A stretch of 64,000 nucleotides of DNA. Origin: Bacillus fungorum. GTDB lineage: Bacteria; Bacillota; Bacilli; Bacillales; Bacillaceae_G. The stretch spans positions 186,001 through 250,000 of the forward strand of contig NZ_NWUW01000007.1 in the NCBI RefSeq assembly GCF_002746455.1, written 5' to 3'. Position numbers and translations under genes: made by a program. Each line of letters starts with the position of its first letter. The first letter of the stretch is position 1. Under the pieces are notes generated by a model that was not told the DNA's origin, made no database searches, and saw only the letters and a list, made by a program, of their open reading frames with translations. Positions 35,869 to 46,525 of this stretch are shown in pieces.

Positions 35869-36780
35869 ATGTCCCGTCTAAAAGGAATAATATTGATTAT
35901 TGTTGGTTCTATCTTATGGGGGGTATCAGGCCCGATGATGGAGTGGGTTTTTGGTGTAACTAAGATGTCTGTCCCTTTTTTATTAACGATCCGTTTAACA
36001 GTAGCTGGAGTATTATTATTATCTTTTTCATTACTCGCAAAAAAAGATATTTTTGCTGTTTGGAAATCATTCCCGTCAGCAATGCAGCTGATTTTATTTA
36101 GTATAATTGGTGTACTAGGATTACAATATGCTTTTTTAGGAGCAATTGATGCGAGTAATTCTGTTGTTGCGACACTTTTCCAATTTTCAGCGCCAATTAT
36201 TGTTGTATCATATATTTCATTAAAAATGAAAGAATTACCGCCGCGAAATCAAGTTGTTGGGATTATTGGAACATTAATTGGTTTATTTTTATTATTAACC
36301 AACGGCACTTTGGATAGTTTATTAGTTAGTACAAAAGCAATTGTTTTTGGGATTGGACTTGGGTTTACTTATGCATTCTATACATTGTACCCTACTCGTC
36401 TTATGAAGGAATGGGGGATTTTAATCATACTAGGTTGGGGAATGTTTATAGGAGGATCTGTTATTGGAGTAGCTATTCAAATATGGAATTCGAATGAATG
36501 GGTATTCTTTGCTCGTGTAGACATAACTTTAATGACAATTGCACTCATTATTTTCGGTACAATTGCATACGCATTCTTTTTAGCTAGCTTAAGTTATATT
36601 AGTGCTGTAGAAACAAGTATATTATCAAGTGTAGAGCCTTTAACAGTAATGATCGTATCGGTTATTTGGTTTGGGAAAACATTAGAAAATGTCCAATTGA
36701 TTGGTGTTGTTTTAATGCTTCTTTTTGTTACATTGCTTTCTTTAAGTGGTAAAAAAAGTGAAAAGATGGTCATAAATTAA
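35869..36780 (+). CDS. EamA/DMT-family transporter (303 aa)
   Basis: Ten membrane segments in two EamA repeats: the first begins GIILIIVGSILWGVSGPMME and the second about residue 150 with IVFGIGLGFTYAFYTLYPTR. The second ends with ETSILSSVEPLTVMIVSVIW, the usual EamA motif. It should export or import a small metabolite. It lies about 450 bases after the nitroreductase past a terminator, so a link with the cluster product is possible but not shown. RBS AGAAAGAGAAG. Confidence 0.85.
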   Translation: MSRLKGIILIIVGSILWGVSGPMMEWVFGVTKMSVPFLLTIRLTVAGVLLLSFSLLAKKDIFAVWKSFPSAMQLILFSIIGVLGLQYAFLGAIDASNSVVATLFQFSAPIIVVSYISLKMKELPPRNQVVGIIGTLIGLFLLLTNGTLDSLLVSTKAIVFGIGLGFTYAFYTLYPTRLMKEWGILIILGWGMFIGGSVIGVAIQIWNSNEWVFFARVDITLMTIALIIFGTIAYAFFLASLSYISAVETSILSSVEPLTVMIVSVIWFGKTLENVQLIGVVLMLLFVTLLSLSGKKSEKMVIN

Positions 36781-36812
36781 ACGCATTTTATCTAATAAGG
36801 ATGCGTTTTTAT
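36779..36812 (+). terminator. Terminator of the EamA gene
   Basis: AAACGCAT...ATGCGTTTTTATTTTTT with loop TTTATCTAATAAGG, overlapping the stop codon. Confidence 0.7.
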
Positions 36813-36848
36813 TTTTTGCTCATGTATTTTTAAAGGGGATTTAATATG

Positions 36849-36900
36849 TATGGTATGTAAAACATAGGAAATTATATACTCCTATGTTTTACATACCATA
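36849..36900. repeat. Perfect 21-bp inverted repeat with 10-base loop
   Basis: TATGGTATGTAAAACATAGG and A form the left arm at 36849-36869; the exact reverse complement lies at 36880-36900. The loop is AATTATATAC. No T-run adjoins it. It is between two convergent genes and may act as a shared terminator or be a small non-autonomous element. Confidence 0.6.
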
Positions 36901-36945
36901 TGTTCATTAATTGGGGCTCTTGAAAAATTAATTTATTAGCCACAT

Positions 36946-37938
36946 TCAATAGCTCGTTAAAAACACTTTTCCCTTTGTTTTTTCAGCAGACTGCACAACA
37001 TTAACCGCCGTTTTCACATCCGCTAAGTCATACGTAGAATGTACTGTCATGAAACGTAATTTTTTGTCTTCTACTAACTGGATTAAATGACGAAACGTTT
37101 CTTGCCATTTATGAGGTGATGCTTCTTTATTCCAATGTCGTAAATGAAATATGTTCGCGTGTACTTTTGCTTTCGTGACAATCTCTGCCCAGTTTACTTG
37201 TACGCCTGATAAAAGACCGATCGTTAAAAAGTACCCGTTTGGACATAAAGAGAAAGCTAATTCATTTCCATCCGGTCCCCCGATAGAATCAATTGCCGCA
37301 TCTGCACCGATTCCGTTCGTCAATTCCATAACGGTTTCATAAAGCGGGGCAGTGGAAGTATCAATTACATATTCGGCACCAAGGCGCAGTAACTCTTCTG
37401 TATGTTTACTATTTCTTGTCACGGCAATGAGTCGGAAGTTTAAAATTTGTGATAACTGCGCAAAAAGATGACCAATAGCGGATCCACAAGCATTTACTAA
37501 TAAAACATCATTACGTTGTAAGTTTAGTGTTTCTGTACATGTAACCCAAGCCGTCAGAGGGTTAATATACATTTGTGCCGCTGTGAAATCATTAATGGAA
37601 TCAGGAATAGGTACTATAAAATCTGCTGATGTTTTCACATATTCTTGCCAAGTACCTTCCCCGCGTAACGGTAAAACACGTTTACCGATAAGGTCTCTAG
37701 AAACAAAAGCTCCTACATCTTCTACAATACCAACACCTTCATAACCCGGTATGTTAGGTAACGGAATTCTATGTGCATACGCTCCCGTTATGGGAATTAA
37801 GTCAGACGGGTTAATTGGTCTAACTAACATACGAACGAAAACTTCATTCTCTTTTAACGGTTCTATATTTTTATATTCAACTTGTAATACATCTTTTGGG
37901 TTGCCAAACTTGTGAAATTGAGTGCATGTTCCGTGCAA
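36946..37938 (-). CDS. MDR-type oxidoreductase, enoyl reductase/quinone oxidoreductase-like (330 aa)
   Basis: Medium-chain dehydrogenase/reductase: GroES domain with PSDLIPITGAYAHRIPLPNI and PGYEGVGIVEDVG, and a Rossmann domain with LLVNACGSAIGHLFAQLSQI near residue 145. No structural-zinc cysteine cluster, so it is the zinc-free branch, near mitochondrial-type 2-enoyl thioester reductases (ETR/MECR). NADPH is the likely cofactor. Distance and strand make a cluster role only speculative. RBS GGGGGCAAATT is weakly spaced. Confidence 0.82.
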   Translation of the reverse strand: MHGTCTQFHKFGNPKDVLQVEYKNIEPLKENEVFVRMLVRPINPSDLIPITGAYAHRIPLPNIPGYEGVGIVEDVGAFVSRDLIGKRVLPLRGEGTWQEYVKTSADFIVPIPDSINDFTAAQMYINPLTAWVTCTETLNLQRNDVLLVNACGSAIGHLFAQLSQILNFRLIAVTRNSKHTEELLRLGAEYVIDTSTAPLYETVMELTNGIGADAAIDSIGGPDGNELAFSLCPNGYFLTIGLLSGVQVNWAEIVTKAKVHANIFHLRHWNKEASPHKWQETFRHLIQLVEDKKLRFMTVHSTYDLADVKTAVNVVQSAEKTKGKVFLTSY

Positions 37939-38086
37939 AGTAATTTGCCCCCTTAGTTTGATTGGGTTTATTATAGCATTTTTGGTTTGAGGGGTTATTT
38001 TATTCGGAATAGATTAGGAAATGAAATAGGAAGTGACGGAGTATATGGTATATATCGAATCATTTCGTGAAAGGAGGGATGATATT

Positions 38087-38281
38087 ATGTTGAACAAAAA
38101 GGCAGATGATGAAGTGGTAGTTATTGATATGATGCAAATAAAATCAGATTTTACAGTGATAGAAAAAGAAACACGTTTAATTACTAAGAGACCAAAAAAA
38201 GCGCAGGAATTACGTAAGATGATTGGGACGCGTACCGCTGGTGGGAGACGATTAGTAGAGTTATATAAAGAGGATAAATAA
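38087..38281 (+). CDS. Small basic/acidic protein, unknown (64 aa)
   Basis: Begins MLNKKADDEVVVIDMMQIKS and has basic KRPKKAQELRKMIGTRTAGG. No membrane helix and no motif. ATG at 38087 is preferred for its AAAGGAGGG site; other in-frame starts upstream lack one. Followed by a strong terminator. Confidence 0.5.
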   Translation: MLNKKADDEVVVIDMMQIKSDFTVIEKETRLITKRPKKAQELRKMIGTRTAGGRRLVELYKEDK

Positions 38282-38290
38282 TATGTGAGA

Positions 38291-38338
38291 TGTCTCCTAT
38301 GAAATAATCTGTATAGTTCTATTTCATAGGAGATTTTT
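38291..38338 (+). terminator. Terminator
   Basis: TCTCCTATGAAAT pairs with ATTTCATAGGAGA around about 15 bases, then TTTTTTT. Confidence 0.85.
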
Positions 38339-38507
38339 TTGAGTATTTTTTATAATATAAATTATATCCATAGTTGGGTAATCTTAATAATTAAATTATA
38401 ATAATATATAGATTTTTGATTTGATATTTTGTAGTCAAATAAATCAAGCGTTAGAAGTGTGTTATTAAAATATGGAATGAACATTATTTTATAAAGGATG
38501 TGTAAAG

Positions 38508-39851
38508 GTGAGTTTTATTAATTCTTTTTTTGAAAAGAAATTTGAACATGCCCAGAGTTTATTTTTTGATGTGAGGTTTTTATTTTTCGGTTTTACTCTT
38601 ATATCGTCTTTAGGTTTTCTCATTGTGTATAGCTTTTTGTATGGATATTATTTTAGTGGGGATGAATTTTTTCAAATCTCAAATTTTAATATAGTATCCA
38701 ACTTGATACCTTTTAGTATACAAACTCTAACTATTACTTCTATATTTTTTATTTGTATTTATTATATAATTTCAGCATCCATTCCTTTAATGCGCAAAAA
38801 TAAGGAGAAAAAGGGAGCTATCTTCATTTTATTAGTTTTAATAATCTTTTTATTAAATTTTTTTATAACAATGTTTTTTGCTAATGAGATTACATTCATT
38901 AGTATGTTAAGTTTTGCTTTTATATGGATATTTGTAGGCTTTACACTATGTTTTTTATATACTATTAATATAGCGGAAAAACACCCAATTCTAATGATAA
39001 GTGCGGCTGTGCTTCAGTTTTTGCTACTAGCCTTTATCGGACAAGTATTAAGCGTTATGAAATTATTAGACGAAAGTATATACATGGAATTATCTACCGT
39101 ATTATTCATTCCATGTCTTTTCATTACACTAATAATATTTCGTCATTACCATAGTAAGAAATGGTTCAATTTTATAAGTTGCTTACCTTTTTCTATTATA
39201 ATTTCTATGCTATTATCGTTGGGTTTAGGGGAGAATAATATAGTATTTTTTTCTGAAAAAGCGATTTTTATTGTAACAATGCCAATTTTACATTTTGCTA
39301 TTTTGAAAATAGTTAAACTAACTCAGAAAAAGATAGAAGAAAAGGTAAAATTAGGCGCTAGTGAGAAAAGCGAAGGAGAAGTCGAAGAGAAGCAGGAAGA
39401 AAATAAGGAAAAGTCTTTTGAAAATAATTCGATTTTGTATATAGTGATTTATAGATGTTATAGTGTTCTTTCTAACAAAGCTAATAATGTAGTGAGGTTA
39501 GTAATTGGACTTGTACTCTTATTCGCTTTTGTTTCGTTACCCAGGTTCTCTTTATGGAGTGGACAATTCATAAGAATAATAAACCAACCGTTTGAAAAAA
39601 CAATTAAAATTACTTATGTAAATCAGTCGGGAAAAGAAAGTGATTTATTTGGGAATTATTACATGGAAAATAATTCGACTTTATATATAGCTAATAAATG
39701 TTGGGAATTAGAGGTTGTAAAACCCATTAATTATCATATTAAATCAGTAAATAAGGAAGATGGAGAGAACAAAGAAAATAAGAAAATGTGCAAGAATCAA
39801 AATTGGTTTGATATATTGTTAAATAAAAAAGAAACTGTATCAAAAAATTGA
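38508..39851 (+). CDS. Multi-pass membrane protein, unknown (447 aa)
   Basis: About seven membrane helices in residues 20-290 and one more near 330-348, with a Lys/Glu-rich cytoplasmic loop (EKVKLGASEKSEGEVEEKQE) and an extracellular-looking tail with two Cys (NKCWELEV, KKMCKNQNW). GTG start with AAAGGATG. Unrelated to any family I know. Base composition is very AT-rich, lower in G+C than the neighbouring yha genes. Confidence 0.65.
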   Translation: MSFINSFFEKKFEHAQSLFFDVRFLFFGFTLISSLGFLIVYSFLYGYYFSGDEFFQISNFNIVSNLIPFSIQTLTITSIFFICIYYIISASIPLMRKNKEKKGAIFILLVLIIFLLNFFITMFFANEITFISMLSFAFIWIFVGFTLCFLYTINIAEKHPILMISAAVLQFLLLAFIGQVLSVMKLLDESIYMELSTVLFIPCLFITLIIFRHYHSKKWFNFISCLPFSIIISMLLSLGLGENNIVFFSEKAIFIVTMPILHFAILKIVKLTQKKIEEKVKLGASEKSEGEVEEKQEENKEKSFENNSILYIVIYRCYSVLSNKANNVVRLVIGLVLLFAFVSLPRFSLWSGQFIRIINQPFEKTIKITYVNQSGKESDLFGNYYMENNSTLYIANKCWELEVVKPINYHIKSVNKEDGENKENKKMCKNQNWFDILLNKKETVSKN

Positions 39852-39865
39852 TACAGTTTCTTTCA
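39829..39865 (+). terminator. Terminator overlapping the stop codon
   Basis: AAAGAAACTGTATCAA pairs with TTGATACAGTTTCTTT around AAAAA; 13-bp perfect core. Confidence 0.85.
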
Positions 39866-39925
39866 CATACTATATAAAATATAGCTTTAATTATGTTGTA
39901 ATAACGAAAATGAATTGTTTACCTA

Positions 39926-40066
39926 TCAAGCCGAAGCCTTCTTCATTCTCTCAAGTAAACTAGACAACACATGTGTACGATACGATTCTAGTTTTTTACC
40001 TTCATAAGTACGAATACCTAATTTTTTAAGTTCTTTTACATACCAACCTTTGCTTCCGAAATACAT
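39926..40066 (-). CDS. YflJ-type DUF2639 protein (46 aa)
   Basis: MYFGSKGWYVKELKKLGIRT followed by YEGKKLESYRTHVLSSLLER matches YflJ of B. subtilis (DUF2639), a small sporulation-period protein. The ATG at 40066 has GGGGAGCG at about six bases; an upstream in-frame start at 40183 is not supported. Function unknown. Confidence 0.75.
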   Translation of the reverse strand: MYFGSKGWYVKELKKLGIRTYEGKKLESYRTHVLSSLLERMKKASA

Positions 40067-40220
40067 GTGATCGCTCCCCTTCAACTTTGTTTTTATTTGT
40101 TCTGATTGTACTTGGAGGTACAGGTAATATAATGAAGGAAATGAATTTCGCGCGAAAATGATTAACTTTGTTGCAAAAGACATATATACTAAAGATAGTA
40201 TACAACGAGGTGGACAAGAC

Positions 40221-40583
40221 GTGATTATAGAGAAGCACGAAATTCAAATTGACCAAATTACGAGTGGTAAAGTGAATATCTTTACTTTCTATAGAAATAG
40301 AAAGCAAATTGATGATCATTTTTTACGATTGCAAGAACCATCGCTTACAGCAAACTACTTCTACCATTTTCATTTTGATGTAGAGAGTTTGCATCTACTG
40401 CAGAAAGAGTTTCCGAGCGTATATCCGTACGACGGTAGTGAAACGATTCACGACTGGACGGAAAAGATGAAAGCAGAATTGCAACATCAGATCCAAACAG
40501 GAAAATGGAATAAACGCGTACGTATCGGTAATCGCATTCTAGATGTGGTGTTTACGTGGTGTGACGAAGATATAGTAGAGTGA
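40221..40583 (+). CDS. Conserved hypothetical protein (120 aa)
   Basis: Starts at GTG 40221 with GAGGTGG seven bases upstream. The sequence is rich in aromatic and His residues (NYFYHFHFDVESLHLLQKEF) and ends VVFTWCDEDIVE. No membrane segment. I do not recognise the family. Divergent from the DUF2639 gene, so they share the intergenic promoter region. Confidence 0.65.
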   Translation: MIIEKHEIQIDQITSGKVNIFTFYRNRKQIDDHFLRLQEPSLTANYFYHFHFDVESLHLLQKEFPSVYPYDGSETIHDWTEKMKAELQHQIQTGKWNKRVRIGNRILDVVFTWCDEDIVE

Positions 40584-40611
40584 AAAAGAAGCGGATGACG
40601 CTTCTTTTTTT
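40584..40611. terminator. Convergent terminator
   Basis: AAAAAGAAGCG-GATGA-CGCTTCTTTTTTT serves the plus-strand gene and the minus-strand yhzD-type gene at once. Confidence 0.85.
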
Positions 40612-40795
40612 AGCGCTGGAATAAAACGAGCTTACCTGCAGAAGATGTGCAGCGATGTGTTTTTTCATATAGTCCTTTTTCTTGTAAAATAGATTCACCT
40701 TTTGCTTTTGCTTCTTTTTCAGTTGCCGCCTCGAATGATTCGTCTAATGCTTTTGAACCATCTTTTTCAAAGACTGTTAGAACGTATACTCCCAT
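40610..40795 (-). CDS. YhzD-family protein (61 aa)
   Basis: MGVYVLTVFEKDGSKALDES, EAKAKGESILQEKGL and THRCTSSAGKLVLF match the YhzD family of small proteins with a beta-alpha-beta layout. Start ATG with GGAGGGA upstream. Function unknown. Located beside yhaO as often in the B. cereus group. Confidence 0.75.
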   Translation of the reverse strand: MGVYVLTVFEKDGSKALDESFEAATEKEAKAKGESILQEKGLYEKTHRCTSSAGKLVLFQR

Positions 40796-40963
40796 GAAAA
40801 TTCCCTCCAATAATTAAAATCAGAATCTTATAACTATTTTGGCATAAATCACTAGAATATGCAAAGAAATATATGACATTGCGTGGTAAAATAGAGTGAA
40901 AGTTTTATGAGCACTAGATTTACTATTCGTAGTAAAGTACGGAAAAGGAAAGGATCGTTATTT

Positions 40964-42205
40964 GTGAAACAAGTGAAGTTTATACATGCGGCTGATTTGC
41001 ATTTGGATAGTCCGTTTAAAGGTATGGAGATGAATGTACCGCAGTCTGTTTGGGAGAGAATGAAGCAGAGTACGTTTGAATCGTTCGAGCGTATTGTTGA
41101 TAAAGCGATTCAAGAGCGCGTTGATTTCGTATTACTAGCCGGGGATTTGTATGATGCGGAGACGAGAAGTTTGAGGGCGCAAGTGTTTGTGCGTGAGCAA
41201 ATGAAGAGACTTTCGCAGTACGATATCCCTGTTTTTATTATTCACGGTAACCACGATCATTTAGGGGGAAGCTGGGCTGCAATTGAGTTTCCGGAAAATG
41301 TTCATGTGTTTACGGAGCCTTATGTAGAAGAGAAATCATTTTATAAAAATGGTGAGTTATTAGCTTCTATTTACGGGTTTAGTTATTTGCAGCAAGCGGT
41401 AACGGATAATATGACAGCGCAGTATACGAAAATGAGTGATGCGCCTTTTCATATTGGGATGCTTCACGGAAGTATGGAAGGGGATGCAGAGCATAATCGC
41501 TATGCGCCGTTTCAAATTCGTGAGCTGAAAGAAAAGCAGTTTGATTATTGGGCTCTTGGCCATATACATAAACGTGAAATTTTATCAGAAGAGCCGTATA
41601 TTATTTATCCGGGGAATATACAAGGGCGTCATCGTAAGGAAACAGGCGAGAAAGGTGCGTACCTGATTGAACTCACGAAACAAGGAACGCAATATTCATT
41701 TTTCCATACGGCTGATGTTGTATGGGATGAGATTGAATTGAATATTGATGAACTGGAAACTGTTGATGACCTTATGACGAGTGTGTCAACTGCGATGAAT
41801 GAATGCCGAAGAGAAGAGGAAGGGACGCTACTAACTGTCGTATTTACAGGACAGGGGCCACTTTCTCCTTATTTACGTGAAGACAAGCGCGTGGAAGAGG
41901 TTTTTCATATTTTAGCAGCTGGCGAAGAGCGAAAAGATTTCGTATATGCGATGAAGTGGAAAAATGAGACGGTTTCTTTTGCGGAAATCGAGCGTTTGAA
42001 AGAAGAAAATCATTTCGTCGGTAGTGTGCTAAAGGAGTTAGAAGCTTTCAACAATATGGACGGCGTGTTACGCACGATTTGGACATCTCCTGTGGCGCGT
42101 AATAGTATTGAATCTTTTACAGAGGAAGAGAAGAAAGAGATTCAAAAGGAAGCAGAAAATATTATTTTAGAGCAATTATTCCAGCAAGAGAGGGATAAAA
42201 AATGA
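40964..42205 (+). CDS. SbcD-like DNA repair exonuclease YhaO (413 aa)
   Basis: Mre11/SbcD-type metallophosphoesterase: FIHAADLHLDSPF (motif I, DxH), LLAGDLYDAETRS (GDxxD), FIIHGNHDHLGG (GNHD) and LGHIHKRE (GHxH) are all intact. It should form a complex with the ATPase YhaN for processing DNA ends. GTG at 40964 is chosen with GGAAAGG upstream and matches YhaO length. The stop overlaps the yhaN start by four bases. Confidence 0.93.
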   Translation: MKQVKFIHAADLHLDSPFKGMEMNVPQSVWERMKQSTFESFERIVDKAIQERVDFVLLAGDLYDAETRSLRAQVFVREQMKRLSQYDIPVFIIHGNHDHLGGSWAAIEFPENVHVFTEPYVEEKSFYKNGELLASIYGFSYLQQAVTDNMTAQYTKMSDAPFHIGMLHGSMEGDAEHNRYAPFQIRELKEKQFDYWALGHIHKREILSEEPYIIYPGNIQGRHRKETGEKGAYLIELTKQGTQYSFFHTADVVWDEIELNIDELETVDDLMTSVSTAMNECRREEEGTLLTVVFTGQGPLSPYLREDKRVEEVFHILAAGEERKDFVYAMKWKNETVSFAEIERLKEENHFVGSVLKELEAFNNMDGVLRTIWTSPVARNSIESFTEEEKKEIQKEAENIILEQLFQQERDKK

Positions 42206-45126
42206 GAATGGAAAAACTCCATATTTATGGGTACGGAAAATTAGAAAATGTGGAAATGGATCTTTCAATGCTGACAGTGTTATATGGTGAAAATGAAGCG
42301 GGGAAATCGACAATTCGCTCATTTATGAAAAGTATTTTATTCGGTTTTCCGACGAGAGGACAGCGCCGTTATGAGCCGAAAGAAGGCGGCAAGTATGGCG
42401 GTGCGCTGACTGTGCAAACAGAGAAGTACGGCCGTTTGAAAATTGAACGATTGCCAAAGACAGCCAATGGTGAGGTAACCGTTTATTTTGAAGACGGGAA
42501 AACGGGCGGCGAAGAAATTTTACACGATATATTAAGCGGGATGAATGAAAGTTTATTTGAATCAGTCTTTTCTTTTGATATGCATGGCCTTCAAAATATT
42601 CATCAGCTTGGCGAAGCGGATATCGGCAATTATTTATTTTCGGCAAGTGCAGTCGGAAGTGATGCGTTATTGCAGCTAGATAAAAAATTAGAAAAAGAAA
42701 TGGATCAGCGTTTTAAGCCGAGTGGTCGTAAGCCAGAAATTAACGTGTCACTGCAAGAAATGAAGAAGCTTGAAGAGAAGATGAAAGAGTGGCAAGGGAA
42801 AATTGGCACGTATGAAAAACAAGTGGAGCAGTTAAAAGAAAGTGAAGAGAAGCTAGCTTTTGTTCGCGTGGAAAAAGAGAATGCAGAAAAGCGAAAGCAA
42901 GATTATGAAATATTAACAGCGCTAAGGCCTCTCGTTATTGAAAAGCGTGCGCACGAGAAAGTGTTAGAAAATGAGGGTGGGCAATTTCCGGTAAACGGAA
43001 TGGCCCGTTATGAGGCAATTAAGGCGAAGATGGAGCCGCTTCAGTTGCAAGTTGATTCACTTCATAAAAAAATAGAGAATGTGCAATCGGAAATGGAATC
43101 GATTCAAATAGATGAAGAGTTTTTACAAAAAGAAAGTTACGTAGAAGAACTTCGTATGCAGCATATGTCTTATGAAAATGCACGTCAAGAAATGCGTGAT
43201 ATGACAGGAACGATTACGAATATAAAAGAAGAACTGGCAGAACTAGAGCAACAAATTGGTGCTACTTTTGAAAAAGAAACAGTTCTTTCGTTTGATATGA
43301 GTTTGGCAACGAAAGAGTTAATTACGCAAACAGTGCAAAAAGCACGCGAATTAGAATCGCAAAAAGCACAGCTTGATGATCGTTTTAAAGTAGCGCAGGA
43401 GCAACTAGAAGAACAAGAAGAAAACATAAGACAGATTCAGAAACAAATGTTAGCGGAGGAAGAACGAAATACGTTAGTTGAGAAAGAAAAGTCATTTCAA
43501 GATGCGGCGTTTATCGGTATGGGCGCAGAGAGAATGAAGCGCAAGTATGAAGAGAAGGCAGGAGCGGCATTGCAAAAGAAAAAGCAGTGGCAAAGAGTTT
43601 GTCTTCTGTTACTTCTTATTAACACAGGTGTTTTATTCACGAGCTTATTAATAAATAACCGCCCGCTCTTATTTATTAGTGTCATTGTTTTTGTAGGGAT
43701 TGTTCTTGCCCTTGTTTTATATAAAGATTCATCAAGCGGATTACAAGAAGAACTTCTTACTCTTCAGCAAAGTGCTGGCGGGAGACAAAGCGAAGAAGTG
43801 ATGTCTGTGCGCTATCAGTTAGAAAAAGACGAAGAAATTCGGAAGCTATTTGAGCGTGAGTCTTATAAATTGCAGCAAATGGAGCGAGCGTATGATAAAG
43901 TTGTTTCATCGTATGAAGAATGGGAGAGAGAAACGTTCTGCATTAGCGAACAAGTAAATGCATATAAAACGCGCTATATGTTTCCTGAATTTTATACGTA
44001 TGCACACATATTGCCAGCATTTGAGCGTATGGAAAAAATGCAGCAATTATATCGTGAATTAGAGAAGCAAGGCGCGCGGAAATCTTCATTATATGAAATG
44101 ATTTCGCAATTTGAACATAAACTAGAAACTGTTATCGGTAGTGCGGAATATAGTAAGCTGCACGAGGCGCAAAGTCGTATGCAAAATGAGAAAGAAAAGC
44201 GCCAAACTTGTAAGCAGCTGAAAGAAAAACTGGCGGAATGGCAAGAAGAATATGAGTTTATGCAAGAGCAATTGAAACAACTGTTAGTAGAAAGAGATAA
44301 TTTATGGCATATCGCAGATTCTACAGATGAAGAGATGTTTTTAGAATCAGGTAAACTGGCGGAAAAACGTGAAGATGCTGAGAAACAAGTGGGGCGTTTA
44401 CTACCGCAAATTGATCTGTTAGAACAACGTTTAACGAGTTTATCATTAGCTGAGCATTATGAAGCTGACGGTTATGATGAAAAATTAAAGCAAGAACTGA
44501 CAGCCGCGCAAAACTGTCTGGCACAAGAAAAAGAACTGACAGAGCGTATTGCGAAACATCGTATGGAAATTGCAAATTTAGAAGAAGGTAGTACGTACGG
44601 TGATTTACTGCATGAGTGGGAAATGAAAAAAGCGCAAGTGCGTGAACAAGTGAAGAAGTGGGCTGCTTATGCGGCCGCAAAGACAGTGTTAACGAAAACG
44701 AAGCAATATTATCACGAAGTACATCTTCCTCGTATTTTACAAAAATCTGAAGAGTATTTCGTCTATTTAACAGGCGGACGATATAGTAAAATCTTTTCGC
44801 CGTCAGAGGCGGAACCGTTCATTGTCGAGCGTAACGACGGTATGCGTTTTTACAGTCATGAACTAAGCCAAGCGACAGCGGAGCAGTTATATTTATCGCT
44901 GAGATTTGCGTTAGCGAAAACATTTGAGCATGATTATCCCTTTATTATTGATGATAGTTTCGTACATTTTGATGCGGTAAGGACGAATCGCACAATTGAA
45001 CTAATAAAGGAAATTGCGCAAGATAGACAAGTCATCTTCTTTACATGTCATGCGCATTTACTATCGTTCTTTACAGAAAAACAGATTATAAAATTAACGC
45101 GTAAGCGTAAAGAAAATGAGTTGTAG
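42202..45126 (+). CDS. SbcC/Rad50-like ATPase YhaN (974 aa)
   Basis: Walker A YGENEAGKSTIRSFMKS at the N-terminus and Walker B FIIDDSFVHFD at the C-terminus form one ATPase head. Between them lie long coiled coils (about 165-420 and 520-860) broken near residues 470-510 by two hydrophobic segments (LLLLINTGVLFTSLLINN and LLFISVIVFVGIVLALVLY), so it is membrane-anchored, as expected of YhaN. There is no CxxC zinc hook. Partner of YhaO in DNA end processing. Start ATG 42202 overlaps yhaO. Confidence 0.92.
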   Translation: MRMEKLHIYGYGKLENVEMDLSMLTVLYGENEAGKSTIRSFMKSILFGFPTRGQRRYEPKEGGKYGGALTVQTEKYGRLKIERLPKTANGEVTVYFEDGKTGGEEILHDILSGMNESLFESVFSFDMHGLQNIHQLGEADIGNYLFSASAVGSDALLQLDKKLEKEMDQRFKPSGRKPEINVSLQEMKKLEEKMKEWQGKIGTYEKQVEQLKESEEKLAFVRVEKENAEKRKQDYEILTALRPLVIEKRAHEKVLENEGGQFPVNGMARYEAIKAKMEPLQLQVDSLHKKIENVQSEMESIQIDEEFLQKESYVEELRMQHMSYENARQEMRDMTGTITNIKEELAELEQQIGATFEKETVLSFDMSLATKELITQTVQKARELESQKAQLDDRFKVAQEQLEEQEENIRQIQKQMLAEEERNTLVEKEKSFQDAAFIGMGAERMKRKYEEKAGAALQKKKQWQRVCLLLLLINTGVLFTSLLINNRPLLFISVIVFVGIVLALVLYKDSSSGLQEELLTLQQSAGGRQSEEVMSVRYQLEKDEEIRKLFERESYKLQQMERAYDKVVSSYEEWERETFCISEQVNAYKTRYMFPEFYTYAHILPAFERMEKMQQLYRELEKQGARKSSLYEMISQFEHKLETVIGSAEYSKLHEAQSRMQNEKEKRQTCKQLKEKLAEWQEEYEFMQEQLKQLLVERDNLWHIADSTDEEMFLESGKLAEKREDAEKQVGRLLPQIDLLEQRLTSLSLAEHYEADGYDEKLKQELTAAQNCLAQEKELTERIAKHRMEIANLEEGSTYGDLLHEWEMKKAQVREQVKKWAAYAAAKTVLTKTKQYYHEVHLPRILQKSEEYFVYLTGGRYSKIFSPSEAEPFIVERNDGMRFYSHELSQATAEQLYLSLRFALAKTFEHDYPFIIDDSFVHFDAVRTNRTIELIKEIAQDRQVIFFTCHAHLLSFFTEKQIIKLTRKRKENEL

Positions 45127-45149
45127 TGTGCTATACTAAAAGTAACTGA

Positions 45150-46112
<963 letters not shown>

Positions 46113-46208
46113 TAGTGTGAATAAAATGGCCTCATTAAGTGTTAATACGCTTAGTGGGGCTGTTGTATAATGATAATAAAGTTATTGAATTTTGATTATT
46201 AAAAAGCT

Positions 46209-46243
46209 AAGAGCCTTACTACATTCTACGTAGCAAGGCTCTT
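46209..46243 (+). terminator. Terminator of the yha operon
   Basis: AAGAGCCTTACTAC...GTAGCAAGGCTCTT with the loop ATTCTAC. Confidence 0.75.
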
Positions 46244-46365
46244 TAAAGTTGTTTCAAATTACATCCATCTGTTCGTTCAAGTGTAACTATTCGCAATCAT
46301 TTGATATTATACAGGTGAATAGAAAGATACATTAAAATTAGTTTCGTAGTTGTAAAAGGAGGTTA

Positions 46366-46490
46366 TTTATCCAACATTAACGGGCAGTAAAACTCCCACC
46401 TCAAAATTTGGCTGGAGCAAAGAAGTTAGGTGGGGGTCGGGCTGCCCGTAAACGTCCGATTGGTGAGGGCTGATTATAGGTTCACTTTAT
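46366..46490 (+). mobile_element. bcr1 element, shortened copy 4
   Basis: TTTAT at 46366-46370 and 46486-46490 bound only 125 bases. The 5' half is intact (AACGGGCAGTAAAACTCCC, AGGTGGGGGTCGG, CTGCCCGTAAACGTCC), but the 3' hairpin (about 30 bases) is deleted, leaving GATTATAGG-TTCACTTTAT. It ends 36 bases ahead of the serine hydrolase start. Confidence 0.8.
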
Positions 46491-46525
46491 ATTATTCTCT
46501 TATAATTTTCCAAAAAGGAGAGTTT

